A DNA stretch of 64,000 bases from Phoebastria nigripes. Lineage: Eukaryota > Chordata > Aves > Procellariiformes > Diomedeidae. The notes under the pieces were generated by a model, which worked only from the letters and a program-made list of their open reading frames with translations, was not told where the DNA came from and searched no databases. The stretch spans positions 1-64,000 of the forward strand of contig JAYKAV010000944.1 in NCBI GenBank assembly GCA_035582835.1, written 5' to 3'. Each line of letters opens with the position of its first letter. The first letter of the stretch is position 1. The position numbers were made by a program, and so were the translations under genes. This document shows positions 11,001 to 26,000 of this stretch, in pieces.

Positions 11001-14000
11001 TAGGCCAAAACCAATGCCTGGCATCTAGCCAACCAGTATTTTCAAAACGGGACTGATTTCTGGAAACCAGAAGCAACATTCTGAGCATCCTTCTACAGAA
11101 AGAACCATTATTGACTGAAAGCTTAAGAGATAGAGGATGGTAAAGTACTGAACCGAGACTGAGGAGAGCTGTGTTTTTTTTAAATCCCAAATGGTTATGC
11201 TTCCCTTTAAAGCGGTAGACTTGATTTACAGGGTCAGCAACTGCTGCTATAAAAAGGATAAATCTCCAGAGCCTTTGTGTGCCCTTTATTGAAGCGAGCC
11301 AAAATACACTGCCATTTACTCTGTGTGTGTTTGTGTGTGTGTTCTGTATCCAGAATTTTGAACAGATGTGGTTCTTATCAGTGAATGAGTGATGCATTTA
11401 TCACTTCACCTCCCTCACTCCCTTCTTAAGACCAACACTAACAGGGGCCTAATTCTATATAATACTATAAGACAAAACATAATACTATACAATCACCTGG
11501 TTCCAGGTATTTACTGCTTTGAATGTGTTACGCGGGAACTGGTATATGGAGGAGGGAAGCAAAGATGAAGAAGACAAATGCTAGTATTTAAGACCACAGA
11601 ATCAATGTTACTCCCACCCTGACTATTTTCAGACAGAAAAAGAGGCTTTTCCTAGCCATTTCTCTTAGATGTTGCTAACAGAATCCTTAATAAGAGGACA
11701 GCAAATCCAAATTCTTCCTCCACTAGCAAATACTGATCAATATAAATTACCTCTCAAATTTTTCTGTTGTGGACATATAGAGAAGTCTGGATTCACTTAT
11801 CTTATAGCCTGAAATCATCTATGTAAAGATCAAGCAGAAAGGAAAAGGAGCGACAGCTTCTCATTTTGCCTTGCTAGAACAATTCAACTATTCATTTATA
11901 AAGCCTCTACCTCCACAAAAGGGATGGTGCAGAGTATACAATTCATGGTTCCTGTTGAAATGGCTGGGGAGATGCCTAATTCCTCAGCTGTGGCTGTGTT
12001 AGGATGGGACATTGCCATGCGCTCAAGGAATTTGGTAAAACACCACAAGTTGGTTCTGGGATACCAGAATAACATTTCTAAACAAAAAAAAAAATTACTG
12101 ATTTATGCTCCGCTGCATTTCAGCTAGGCATTGTGGAGCTTAAATCTAAGCCTATTTAGACAGTTGATCCTAGAATATAACTGATACAGTGCCTTGGAAG
12201 TGAAAGCCACCACCTCCCTTGGCCAGCCTGCTGTATTCACAAACATTTGGAAACTCCAGTTTTTAACTTTGCAGAAGCTTCCAATGTTACGTCAGCTTGA
12301 GCGCCTTCTCCTTTCTTCCCCATCACAGTAAGTGCTGGTGAAAAACTGAATTGCCACTTTTGTTTAAGCACAGGGGAGAGCCATCCACAGAGCGATCCAT
12401 CCCTTCCCTAACTGACTCCTTCTCCACTCCACTCCCCCAGTTTTCCTCCTGAGAAATTGCTGGCTGGAATGTACAGCAGTCCTGCTCCAGATCCTAACTC
12501 CCTCCAACAGAGTCACAGCAACTCTTACCCAGCGATCACAGAGAAATACCTTTAAAAAGAAGCTCTTTTAGCTTGTGCACTGCTAAAAGGCTGCAGATGA
12601 GACTTCAAAAGCTTGTGCAAGAATCTGGACACTCCATTCATACTAACTTCAGTAGGAATTGATGTCCAAATCCATCCCTACAAGCCCGAAGAACTTTAGC
12701 CCACATTCCTTCCTCATGACAGAGGGGAAGTATATTCCCCGTTCACTTGGACTGGATGTTAGGAAACAAATTGCCAGCCCAAAGCACAATAAATTGTACG
12801 CAGTGATTGTGCAGGAGGAGATATGATGAACACCTACTACTACATTAAAGTGGAAGTAACAAGGAGGGAGTAGGAGTGTTTTGGGTTCTCTGCAGAGTTG
12901 AACAGCGTGTCTGGTTTTATTCAGCACAGCAGAACAAGGAATGAGTTCAAAACAGGTAACATAAATCATAAACCTGGAAAATTTCCATGCAAAGAGAATA
13001 AAAAAGCTTCAAACAATTTAGTATAGAGAGAAGAGTAAGACAAAATAAAAATAATAATTGTAGAGAAGATGAAGATACTTTTCTTTATCCTCTTGTAACA
13101 ATAATAAAGGGATAGTTAAGTGAAATGCAAAATACAATCATAACTGATTAAAGGAAGTAAATGCTCTTTTATACTATGCATCAGGCACCACTGGAACTCA
13201 TTGCTGCAAGAGACTACATCAATAATTTGGGGGATTTTTTGCCTTGTTTATTTTTAAATCTTGCTGTTTATGCAGCTAACAGGAACATCGAATTTCAGGA
13301 CCAGACAGCATGCTGGGCTGGACTTGTTCCGTAGATAATTAGAAGCTTATTTCCTGGCCTGTCCCTTTCTGATGTATCATGCCAGGCATGTTATTAATGC
13401 TTGCTAATAACTAAGAGGCATGTCTGAGTAATTCCCTATTTTCTTCCAACAATTAAGCAGCTAAGCACATCTTTCCATGATGGGCAATTTCCGTATAGTT
13501 TACATAGCACAAGCCTACCATTACTTTGAAAAAAGTAAGGCAATTCTCCACTAACAACCTATCCAACAGAAATGATCATTCAATGTCTGTTTCTGATACT
13601 CATTAAAAATTCCCTTAAGTGCTAGTAAACAGAGCTTCTGATTGTGAGGTTGTGGAGACACAGATTTAGAAAGAGAGTGTTTACCTAAGACAAAAAGGCT
13701 GGCTGCTGACTAAGGCTCTAACTTAGTAACTGGAAGCCTCAAGTCCAAGTCCTTGGTCCCTCCTAGACTGATGGTATGGCCATGGACAGGTTATTCAGGC
13801 CAGGTCTGTATTAAGACCATTTTGCTTGGTAAAATTACACCAAAACATCATAGTAGCTGAACCTACTGTGGATACTCTTTGCACAGGCATAACGGGGTTT
13901 CTGCCAGGGAATAAATAATACATTTGTTAAAGATTGTACTGAAAAGAGGCTATATAGATGTTTCACATCATATGAGTTACATATACAGTGTCAGCTGCAA

Positions 14001-17000
14001 GATTTTGCCCCCCTTCTGTTTACACTCTTAGTTCCAACTCTGTATTTCATAGAAGAAAAAGAATCCCAGCTCCCCTCCCATGCCTTAGAAACAGTATGAC
14101 AGCATTAAAGCATAACCAGCTGCAGGTACCTCTAAAACTGGAATGCAGCCCAAGGCAGCTGAGAATTATAGGAGTGAAAGGATGACAGTAGCTGTCCCTC
14201 AGAGGACAGCAACAAGGAATCAAAGGCATGTGCTGAGCACTGGGCACTTGACATGGACATCTTGGCTTTGTGTTGGTGAGCATGGGTCTCTTACCTGTCA
14301 GTCATCTATATACATCTCAATATGCTTTGATTCTTTAAAACCAAACTAAACCAAACCATGCATCTTACAGAACAGAAAGGAGCAATCTAATCTGGTGTTC
14401 TCAAGTGTGTCTAAACTTCCGTGATTTATGACCTTAGGAAAAGCACTAAATGAAATAGCAGCCTCTGTCTTTCTTTGCCTGGGTATTACTTTGTTTTGGT
14501 TTTGCTATTAAGCTAGGCTTTTGAAAGAATGTTGCTATATGCCTAGGGCTGCTGCCTCCCACCATACAAACTGGTCTTGCAAAACAGCCAATGTGTATCA
14601 GGAACTAGCAATTAAGAGACCCATTTAGTCCACCATGGGGTGGGAGTAGTGCAGGTTACCCCACTTCCCAGTGTTTACTCCACTTTCCAGTGTTTATACA
14701 GCAGCTGTAAGTGAACACCCAAACACACAATCTTAGTTGTGTTAGACGACTTACTGTGAAATGTGCAGTACTTACTTCAGATGGCAGCTCAGTGCTGAAA
14801 TGCCTAAAGGCTACAGCCATTTCATAGTTTGGGAGCCACAGGGATGTGCATACACAGTATATTGTGTCATTTAGCACATTTAAGGCAACCCTTAGGCAAA
14901 AATGTAAGACGCCTAAGAATGGTTTCCTATCAATGATATCCATGGGTCTAGATAAAGCTGTTTGTGCAGCTCATGATAAAATGTCCCTAGCTTTGTGGGT
15001 CATAACCTGTATGATTTGGCCTTGGCAACTAAAGCCTGTACCTGTAACAGGCACATTACTCCCTCTGTGCACTGCATTTTGTCATAAGGAAACTGATCTG
15101 TTATCCACTGCTGTGAGTCCTTTCCTAGATAATTACCTTGATCTACACATGAAGCACAGAGGAATGTCTCAACAGCTAAACAATAATTTGGCAAAATCTC
15201 ATTATCTACAGGCCTCTGGAGAATATAAAATGTCCTAAAAATTAGAGGACACAGTTATCGCTCTATAAACACAAAGACCCATCATATAAGATGGGTTAAT
15301 TAATCCAGTCTTTGACAGCTGCATGTTTGGATTCTCATTTTTGGAAGAGCTTTCACTTAAACCTGCCAGTTCCAGTGCATATTGTGAACTAAAATTTCGA
15401 AGCAATGTCTTTGGTAGAATGTAGGCTGTCAGTGAAACAAGGACACTGGATCAACAAGGACACCCCAGAAAGCAGAGGTGCAGCGGAAATTAGAAAGCAT
15501 AGCCAGCAGCATGGCTACAGAGTCTTGTACTCAGAGATCAGGCTTTGGAACTGATCAGTGTGAATGAATTTTTTGTTTGCAAAAAAAGTGGTGAATAGGT
15601 GGCTAGCCCTGCAGTCTGCATTATTCTTGGTAACAGATTATACATAATTCACTGCGCATCCTGCTTGAAAGGCATTCAAGCGTCTGGAAAGAGTGAGGGC
15701 TTCTGGTCAGATCCTACTTCCAACAATGCCTTTGAAGCACCTACAGATGATAGATATGATGGGCAATGACAATTTCCAGACAAGTCCCTGGACGAGGTAT
15801 CTCAGAGGAAAAAAAACCCCAATGCCTGACAAAGCATTTAATCTCTGGACTCTTAAACCTGCAATGGCCACTCTGCACATCTCATCAAACAGTTTTGACC
15901 ACAGGAACTAAAAGAGCCAGTTTACTGAGACTGCAAGCCCCAAATGGCTCACTGTCTCACAGGAGTAGGATTTAGCCAAAATTATTTCTCAGTCCCATTT
16001 CTTCCTTTCCCAGCCTGCCTCTCATTTACTTCAGTGGGAAATCTACCTGTTCCCAGTGGAGAAAGTAAGAGATTTCCTTTCTTGATATGTGAGATAACTC
16101 TGAAGGCATGAGTTATACCACATTTATTTAATGTCTGGTTGGCTAAAACTTACCCTCAAATTATTATTTTGTTGCAGGGAAGATCCCCTCAACATATGTT
16201 GTAGGGAGATCCCCCCACAAAGACAGGAACCTTATTCCTCTCTGCTTCACTAAGATACTAGCTCAAGTAATTTCATTTAAAATTGGCAATGACAGCACTC
16301 AGTGCTGCAAGCTTTAACTTTTTTATATCAAAACCTCTCTTTCAAGATACCATTTCTCCTCCAGCAGACAACACGGTGCCTATTTCAGCTAGGGAGGTAG
16401 GAGCTGGGATGACTAAGCTGTCTCTGATAACAAGCTCTTAGTTTTACAGACTTTGAAATAAACTGCTTGGACAAAGAGAATATTCGTGGTTGCAGTCTGA
16501 TAAGAGCAAACATTCAACCATGTGTANGCCAGATAGCCTTCTGCGGGAGAAGTAGTAAAACAGGCGAGCATATGTAAGTTATATGCTGAAATAAACATCA
16601 TGGTAATTTTTGAGTTGAGGGAACACCATCATTCATTCCCCCTGCACGCTCCTAAATTAATCACAGAAAGCAAAGGAAAAAAAACCACTTGTATGAATAA
16701 TGACACAAAACTATTAAATAGCTGTAGAAGCATTCATCAGAAAACCAACAGCCACACAGGACTGTGTTCCAGAAACCCACTCACTCTGGGATGTTAGCAA
16801 ACAGCAAGACCATGGTTTACTTACCTCAGCATGGGGAAAAGGAGGTTCTGGAAGATATACCTTTGTTTGTTTGTTATGACACAACCTTTAAAAGAAAATG
16901 AAAATAAGCTGGGTGAGAGAGCTGCAGAACATCCTGCAGTATCTGCTGCCATCTACTGTTAAACTTTTTCTGGAGAAAGCCATTTCGCATCTGTGGCATC

Positions 17001-20000
17001 AGGTGCAAAATCACCAATTTGTTTTGTTACTTCCAGTGTTTCTGCTTAGAGGACCAACACCTACAGGACACGNCAACTCAGTCATAGCGAGATCACTCAG
17101 AGAAGGTGCAAGACAGCTGCAGTAATTTTGTACACACTAGGTAACAGAACTCCTTTGCGGTTGAAGACAAATTTGTAACTCAACATCTACGTCATTTCAT
17201 AGTCCAGACCTCAGCAGTTTTTGCAAAGCCAAATCACCTGTCAACAGAAAAATTCCAATTGCCTCATCCCACTTCTCAGCAGTGACTTGGTCCTTTTGTT
17301 CGTTATAATCTAATTCCCCTANGCATTTTATTACTGCAGCTACAATGTTGGTAAACTGCCTCTCACCATGGCATAATGCTCACTGTTACCTGCTATTTTA
17401 CATCAATCATTTATTTTTAAAACATAAATATTGAACATTGTTGATTAGCTCTAGCCAGACTCCTGATTCATCCTATTACAGAAGTTAAAAAAAGATATTT
17501 GTCAGAGGCCTGTGTGACGTTACAATTATCTGTAGTGACACTGTCCTGCTGGCCTTTTCTGGGAAACACTACCCGTCTCATACTTTCTTCACTTTATTAT
17601 AAAGAAATAAGCCTGGGTCAAACTAAATTTGATAACGTGTAAGAGATACTAAGAGCAGGACATTTCTTTCAGCTGACTAAATAGTAGAATTGGAAGGCTG
17701 GAATCCCTGAATTTCAACCCCAGTTCTGACCCCAAACCTCTATTTTACAGATGTTCAACCGCTGCCTCCATTTCTACCTAAGTAAAACATTTACCTCGCA
17801 CATAAGTGTTTGGAGATTAGCTAATGTTGGTTTTGACTTTTGAATATAAACCACTACAGCAAAGTAGAATTCAAAAACATGGTGTCTCAACACTTGGGTG
17901 TCTGAATTGTGCCAGACAAAACAACCCAACTGGCACACCTAACATTCCTGCTACTTTGACAGCAATATCTAACCCAACGGATTACTACAACAAGAACTAT
18001 GCAGCTACCACTTCAGCTGCTACTGAAATGAAATCACCATGTAAGTACAAACCAAACAGTTGTTTAACTATAAACTATATGAGTCAACACACCCTGGTGA
18101 GTACACTGAAGCTTGGCCAGGACACCAAGGCTTGATTTTCCTACTTTTGATGAAAGTAACGTGATTAAAATTCACCAGATTTCATTCCTCTCTACAATTC
18201 TCCTGAGGGATCAATTCACCTAAGATTTCCAAGACCTCTCTTTTCTTTCCTGAACTCCAGACTTAAAAAATCTGGAAGAAACAAAGGAAAAGCTAACTTA
18301 CTCTATTTAATAATCTAGAGCACCTCTCCATTTGTAAGAATTTAGGACCAGTTACAAGTGGTTGGGTTCTCCTTTCCATGGCTCAGAATCACAGAATGGT
18401 TGAGGTCGGAAGGGACCTCTTGAGANCATCTGGTCCAACCCCCTGCTCAAGCACTGTCAGCTAGAGCAGGTTGTCCAGGACTGCGTCCGGTTGGGTTTTG
18501 GTGTCTCCAGAGATAGAGAATTCACAACCTCTCTGCACAACCTGTTCCAGTGTTTGACCATCCTCACAGTAAAAGAGTGTGTTTCTTCTGTTCAGATGAA
18601 ATTTCATGTGTTTTAATTTGTGCTTCTTGTTCTGTCAGTGGGCACTACTGAGAAGAGTCTGGCTCCCTCATCCTGATTTCCTCCCATCAGGTATACAAAT
18701 TGGTCAGATCCCTTTGAGCCTTCTGTTCTCCAGGCTGAAGAGTCCCAGCTCTCTCAGCTGCTCCTCATCTGAAAGACCATCTTTGTGGCCCTGTGCTGGC
18801 CTCGCTCCAGTAAGCCCATATCCTTCTTGTACTGGGGAGCCCAGAACGAGACACAGCACTCTCCATGTAGCCTCACCAGTGCTGAGCAGAGAAGGATCAC
18901 CTTCCCTGACCTGCTGGCAGTGCTCTGCCTAATGCAGCCCAGGATACTGTTGGCCTTTTTTTGCCACACAAATACATTCCTGGCTTAGCAAAATTAAGCC
19001 TGAAAAATCTATTTTGCTTATACAGGGAGACCATGGTATAGTTTTGGGGGCACTGGATAAGACGTGCAAACAGGCACAGCTAAAATTCACTCAAGTCAGG
19101 TACATCATTTAATCATAAGAGCAAGTACCAAAAAGGACAGATTATTGGAGTTTGTATGTTCTATAGAAAACGATGCTTCCCTAATTATAGAACACCCACT
19201 TACACACTTACACACGCACGCACACACTTGTGACTCAAGAAACATGTTCACAATTCTAATCAAGTATATATTAGAATATGTCAAGTAGAGATAACCTGCA
19301 TATATCTATTTACCATCGCTGAGTGTGTGAATTGAGGCTGATGAAGCAGCCCTTTAACACCTACCATTCGGCAAAGATCTGGGAGAACTCAAGGGAGCTG
19401 TTGGCAACAGGTGAGATGAAATAAAAAGGGACATTGGAGAGTCCAGCAGAGTCAATATACTGATACAGGCACTCCAGCAGATCGTATATTACTCCAGAGG
19501 GGTAACAGGGAACCAGCACATTTCCTCCATTCCGGACAGTCATAGCTAAGGGAGAGAGAAAGTAAAAATCAATTAACAGGGTTCATATTTAAACTTTTTA
19601 ATAGAATTCCTTTAATCCAAATATTACATAAGGTANAGAAAGAAGCTATCGCATGAATTAGCAGAACACATTATGCATATGAATTGGGAGGAACACTTCT
19701 GATCAGTAAATACATTTAGTTACTGCCTTCTCCAGGCTTAGTGAAGCAAATGATTATACTCCATTAGCTGGGGGGCACATAACAGACTGAGCACATGCAA
19801 AACTCCTGACACGAGAGGGCGGTCTTGCACTGGCACATGAGGATAAATGAGTGACACAAAACACCTTACCATCAAAATAACCCTGCTCCATCTATAAGCT
19901 GTCCACCAGAGGGGAAGGACAACAGTTCACAGGTCTCAGCTGAAAGCACTATACACGGTAAACTGATCTGTACTCAGGTTTCAGTGCTCTAGATGAATGG

Positions 20001-23000
20001 CTGAAGATGTGGTTATTTCAAACAGCCCTTGAAGCTAGAAGGGGGTGGGGGAGTGTTTCTGCTTCTTAAAAACTCTAAATATTTCTGTCCTTTCAACATA
20101 ACAAGAACAATTTAAAACCTCTATGAATTGTAGGCAGCATGGGACTAGAGAAGAATGAGGAAAAGAAAAAAGAAAAATGGGTTTACTCGGTAACTGAGAC
20201 AGATCTGAGTACAACAGCGAAAGCAAGTACAAAGCAAACATTTTGCTCTTTCGGCAGAATGAATTACAAAAATTCTGTGCCTTATGGGAAAGTGGAAATA
20301 CTTTGTCCAGCTCACTGAGCAATTGCTGCCTCACTAGGATTTCATCTGTGGTCATGGGGTAAAACCATCTACTGATGTTAATTGCAGTACAGCAGCAGTA
20401 ACATTATGCATCAAGGCACTACACAAAAAGCTGTGAAAGAGCCTGAAAACGCATATATTACATCCCACCATAATCACTTCCTTGACTTCAATTTATTGAC
20501 AAGCTTTGATGGGGTAGGGATTTAGCACATTAAGGGTCTTTTTGCCCCACCTACATGCTCAAGGAAGATTTTTATGGCTGAATGTTTAAAGGTTTGATGG
20601 AGTCTAGGGAAATGCACAGACTCTGTAGTAGGATTTTTCACATGCATTTAGGTGCTTAACTCCTTTTAGCAGTCAGTGCCTATTACATGCTGCTCTCAAC
20701 AACAGCTGGTGGTCAAAGACACCTTCTATATCAGAGTTATAATATAACTTCAGTGTAGTGGATTTATTGCCTAGGTTTTCTCCAGGTCACATACAAACTA
20801 TACCAGCAAAATATTTGTGAATATGAATAGGAATACTTTACATTTGTCTAGAACCTGAGATGTTACAAAACATCCCAGCAATGTGCTATATTATCCCTCT
20901 GACATGGGTAAGTCTGAACTATCCCATCTGTAAACAGGATGTGAAGAGAGGAATGAGGAGATTAAGAACGATGTTTTCAAAGCCATCTGGGGGCTGAAAG
21001 TTAAGCCTCTGGCTCCAGGACCAGAATTTGCATTGCTTCATTATGCACCCAAAAATTCTGCAAAGAGGAAAGATAAGTACCTACATCCACAGCAGCAGGA
21101 ATGCCGCATGGGCCAGAGACAGGGGATGCAGCGTGCAGGGCGCATTAGTGATCAGTGGAAAATGCTAAGGAAAGGGGTATGTCTGCAGCTCTGTCTCTGC
21201 TCTGAACGAAGATACTGGCTGAAACACCAAGGTGTGTGTCTCCATGAAATGGGTTCCTTCTTTCACTCAGGCACTAACTAGCTTCACCTGGTTAAGATGA
21301 ATGGCTCACTCCTCCCTTTGAAGAGGCTGGAGGAAGAGCTTTCATCTAATGATGGGCTGGTTAAAGAATTTGTCCNGGCCATGAAAAATGTGGGTTTCAT
21401 TCCTAAGCCTTAGAGTTTGAATTCACAGCTCTCCCTTCCCCGCAGCCATTGGTTTGCTAGAGGAACCTCAAGCCTTTTCTGTTGAAAACAACCAGAAGTT
21501 CAAGATTCCCGGGGCCACAGAGAAAATAACGGAGGGTAAGGTCTTGGAGCAGATGCCAACTTGAGTTTCTGTTCCCAGGAAAAATACAGAGCTGGTTACC
21601 AGTAACTAATATAAAATCACAATCCAGGGAGTGGAGCACTCTTCCAGCCACCTGCCCTCCCCACTAGGCCAGGGACCCAGGGTTGCTGGCCCCTTGAATC
21701 TCATGTTCCTGGTGGCACAGTGATGCACCTTTGAAACTGGCCTGGTGAATACTCCTACTCCCCAGGACAGGAAAGGACAGCAACACGGCTATCCCACCAC
21801 TGACAAGGCTCTGTGTGACAACTTTTCAGTTTAGAATACACTACTCAGTTCCTCGGTGCAAGTTTATTTGTATGTGCGGTGGTCAGCACAGATGGGCACT
21901 ACTTCTTAAGGGTGCTCTTAAGTGGTTCCATAAAGGGATAAGAATTACCTCCCAGCTTCTGCAAAACAGGGATGAAAACCTTTACAAGCATATTGCTTTC
22001 CATGCAAGCAGCAGGTCCAATCTGCCTCTCTGCACCACTATGGCAACTTTCTACAGTTGTCAGTGAGAGAACACGTATGTTTGAAAGCTGTTTAAAGCCC
22101 AATTTCTCTCTGTGACTGATGGATGCACTCTCTTGATAAAAATTGTATAATAATCTTGGCATTTCAAATTTAGTCTCCTTCAGTAGCTCCATAACAAGTT
22201 GTTCAATTTACAACTCACAATGAGATACTTGCTTTTCGAACAGCTGCCACCACAAGGTCAAGTTGGCACCTAAAAAGCAAACTGTGCTCTTTTCTGCTTT
22301 ATATAAACACATACACACACACACACACAGAGGCACGACCGCACATGCACACAAAATATCACAAACTGTCCCTACGGACAGTCTGGCAATTTTGCTGATG
22401 ATGCCCAAGGCAATGTAAAAATACAATTGCTTTTCTTGAGCTGCAGAGTGCTGGTGCTGCAGTGCTGAGCACAGAAAAAAGGGGTTTGGGCTAAACTGAG
22501 AGGAACTTGGAGACGTGACAAAGTATGGTTTCAGTGCTGCACACACAATGCGGAGAGGAAATCATGCATGTGACTTGGTAATAATGGGAATCAGCATCTA
22601 CAACTCTACATGCTGGAATGAAAACAGAGATCAAGGTGAAATTTTCACACTTCCATTTCTGTGCTTCACAACACTTATTCACAAACATGCTGTTACCTCA
22701 TGATACACATTTTTGGTAAATTTCCAGTGTCTGCTTTAGAGTTTTTACCTAGTGTATTCTGAGCTTCTTGTGAAGTCCCCTGAACATTTTGGAAATGGGA
22801 AAAATATATGAAAACTACTGTGCTCAGCTTGCCTACTCTGTTGCTTTTCCCAGTAACTTATTGCTTTTTGGACTGTTTTACACATTTGAAAGAAAATTGA
22901 TTCACTATTTTCTTCTCCTGATGTTGGGTAGATGTGTAAATATTGCTGGTGTCATGTAAAAGACAGCCCTACCACTACATTATTCATAGAATTATTTAAT

Positions 23001-26000
23001 TTCTTCAGGTTGCTGGTTTTTGGCAAATACCACTCAAATTCCAGATTCTTACACTGGCATTATTTTAAGCATATATCTTCCTTTGGTCTTTAACAATTTT
23101 CTAATTTCTCTGAGTTTGTCTCACTCAAGATAGAAGCTGGCTTGAAGACCTTCTGCAAAACCTTCAAAATAGTTCAGAATGTTCCTGTAAACCAGAACAA
23201 CTTGTGCACATAAACACCCACCTGTACCTACATATGTAACACATTTATTTATATGCATTCATCTTTTTAATTTTGCTTTGGCCCAAGCTACATCTCTAAG
23301 TCTTTGTTTAATTTTTAAAAGCATTTTAATTAACAACAGTCTCACTCTTGTTTACTTAGCATACAGCTGTTGCAGTTCAAGACACGAGTGACCACCAAGG
23401 TGCTTGCTAGAGCACATTTGCAGCAGACTGGGCAGCAGGGCAACACGTACCACTCCTCGGCCTTTCCAGTACAAAGTCTAACATTTCAGCTCAGACTTGC
23501 TTCCTTGGTGATTTAAGGTAAGATGATAGGATGTGATCATGCTACCATCTGTCAGGGGGACAGTAACCCCCATAAAGGTCCAGAAGGGACAAAGAAGGGC
23601 AGCACATCTGGATCTAGCACAAAAAGGTCACCAAAGCTTACCTGCGACAGCTCATAGGGTAATAAAATTAACAATGCTTAAAAACAATGAAAACACAGAC
23701 CATAATACACACACACATATAAACACATGCATCACTTAGGAAAGGAAGTCACAGGTGTTAAGAATTAACACAGCTTCAAGGGGAGATTGAACAAGTTCCT
23801 GGAACAGAAATCCACGGAACATTACTAACTACACAAAACCCATGTCTGATTCAGGAAATGTCCTGAGATAAAAATACTTGAAGGCTATGACATTATGAGG
23901 GGAAAGTATCACATAATCTCACCCTGTTCTTCTACTCTTCTCTAGGCATCTGCTCATGGCCCCTGTTGGAGCCAGGATGTTGGCAGAGAGGATCTTTGAT
24001 ATATATATCTCTATATAATTCTTATAAAATGCCAAAACACACTCTATTAATAGGTATTTACACTACAAGGAATCATCCTGACCTTGTAACTCGTCTTTTC
24101 ATATAAACAAAACCCAAAACCCACATAATTCTACCTTGTACATCCCACAACAGGACCTGTGACTCCTGTTTGAACTGAAACATGTCCTAAACAGGGATAT
24201 CTGATTTTGATACAGAGATGGTGGGTGATGGAGGAATCTACCACATCCCTTATATTATTTGCCTTCCACTACCACGGCAGTCTCATACTGGGACTGTGAG
24301 ACAGTACATAGATATTCAGCAACTGTGAATATGCACAAGGATTTTAAAGTGGGAAAAAACCCAAAGTATTGTGGTTTCTTTCTTCTCCAAGGGTACATTC
24401 ACGTGTAAAAAGTAAGACTAAGAATTTGCACTTCAGTTCTGTTCTCAGCTTTATTCTGCAACCTTGGGTAAGCCACCTAAATACTACAGCTCAAATTTCT
24501 CCCAGGTGTGTAATGGGGACCAGAACACTTGCTTACAGTGAGGATTCCCTGATTTAGACTTCTAATGTCTTTTGATAACCTTTGTAACAATCTTCCTACC
24601 ACGAGCTTTTTAGTCTTATTTGTAAAAAGTAGTTAGTTTAAAATAAAGGGAAGATCTCTGATAAAAGAACAGGCAATATACAGCAGGACAGATGTGAGAA
24701 AGTGGTTTGATGACAGAAGGATGAGAGCACAGAGGAACTGAGGTGGGGGAAGGGGAGAAGAGGAGAGAACAGCACTGGATGTGACATTCCAAACAGGCTG
24801 GAAAATGCTGCCATTCACACTGATATCACAGCTTTGCAATTATCAGCTTTTCCAGCTGTGAAAGCGTCTGATTAGGTTTTATATTTCTGGGGTCTATAAA
24901 TATATCTTGATGTATTTTTTTAAACAGAGATTGTGCTGTTTGCTTTTGATATATTTAAAAATCAGGTGTAAGAAGGGAAGCAGATGTGCTTGTTTTCAAA
25001 ACTGAAAGTCATAAAAAAGCATGTAAAGATTTTACACTGGCTGAGATACAGGAAGGAAATAGTAATATTTCAGCTGGGAACAATATCCAAGTCCTAGGCA
25101 ACACGTAGTCTGTTGGCAGCTAAGCGATATACTTAGCAAACCAAGAGCAGCAGATGATTAAATCTCATTATACCTGTTCCATTCCAAAACATTTTAGGTA
25201 TAACTTGTGTCTCTCCAAGCACTTACTGTATTAATGACATCAGGAGCACATCGTAAAATCTAAACAGCTAGTTTTATGCCAGAAGTTATAGCTGGACAAC
25301 TTATTCAATTCCAGGAATTTCAGAATTATTTCCCACCCGAAGCAATGAATACGATGATAAAATAGTCGTCTTTCAACGACCTACCCAAGTTGCTGCAGAA
25401 CTCTCCTACCATGCCATCTGGGTTAGCAGTAGGGATTTGTGTAAGACCCGTCAGGATGAGAACATCACTATTTTTAAGAGACGCCTGGTCCATGGGCTGA
25501 AACAGAGCACAGTGAAATAAAATGAGTAACATGAGAGTTGTAATACAGGTTTCTCTGCTCTGTACCAAGGGGACTGCAATACGTAATAGATACAGTGACC
25601 AAGAAGGAGAACACATGGAACACTTTAAACTTAACATACCTCCATCTGTGGAAACGTAACTGGAGTTAATAAAAACACATACAACTGTTTACCTGCATAC
25701 TACAGCCCAAACCAAACATCGGAACTGTAATCAGATCCATCTCAAAGTAGTCTCCATAGATTAATCATTTCATGGCCTTAGGAGCTGAACACTGAAAAGA
25801 CAATAATTTGCTGAGGAAGTGGCAGTGCAGTCAGGAAGGGTTTAACACTTGCATTCCTGTCTCTGGCTGTACTAGTTTCCAACTCGCTTCCCTTTGCAAA
25901 TCAAGGTGTCAGCTTTGATTTCCAGGGCTCACTGTCTACAGGGGGCAGTACCATTTTCCTCAACCATTCAGTGGATTCTCTTTGAAAGAGGTGAGATCAG

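Larger units (their letters stand above)
19546..25384 (-). other. INTS9 intron 9
   Basis: Non-coding. It holds a CA dinucleotide repeat at about 22311-22329, shorter CA tracts near 23706-23718, an AT patch near 24000-24018 and a MIR-like relic near 24420-24530. A possible further SINE-like relic near 20820-20960 is too diverged to call. Confidence 0.8.

Noticed and set aside
10891..11397. 168-codon open frame on the minus strand in INTS9 intron 11
   Set aside because: No recognisable motif, no repeat-protein similarity and no flanking splice or promoter logic. One or two frames this long are expected by chance in 64 kb.
18606..18988. Several Ser/Pro/Leu-rich ORFs on both strands
   Set aside because: They lie wholly inside the CR1 fragment and reflect its 3' region, not a gene.
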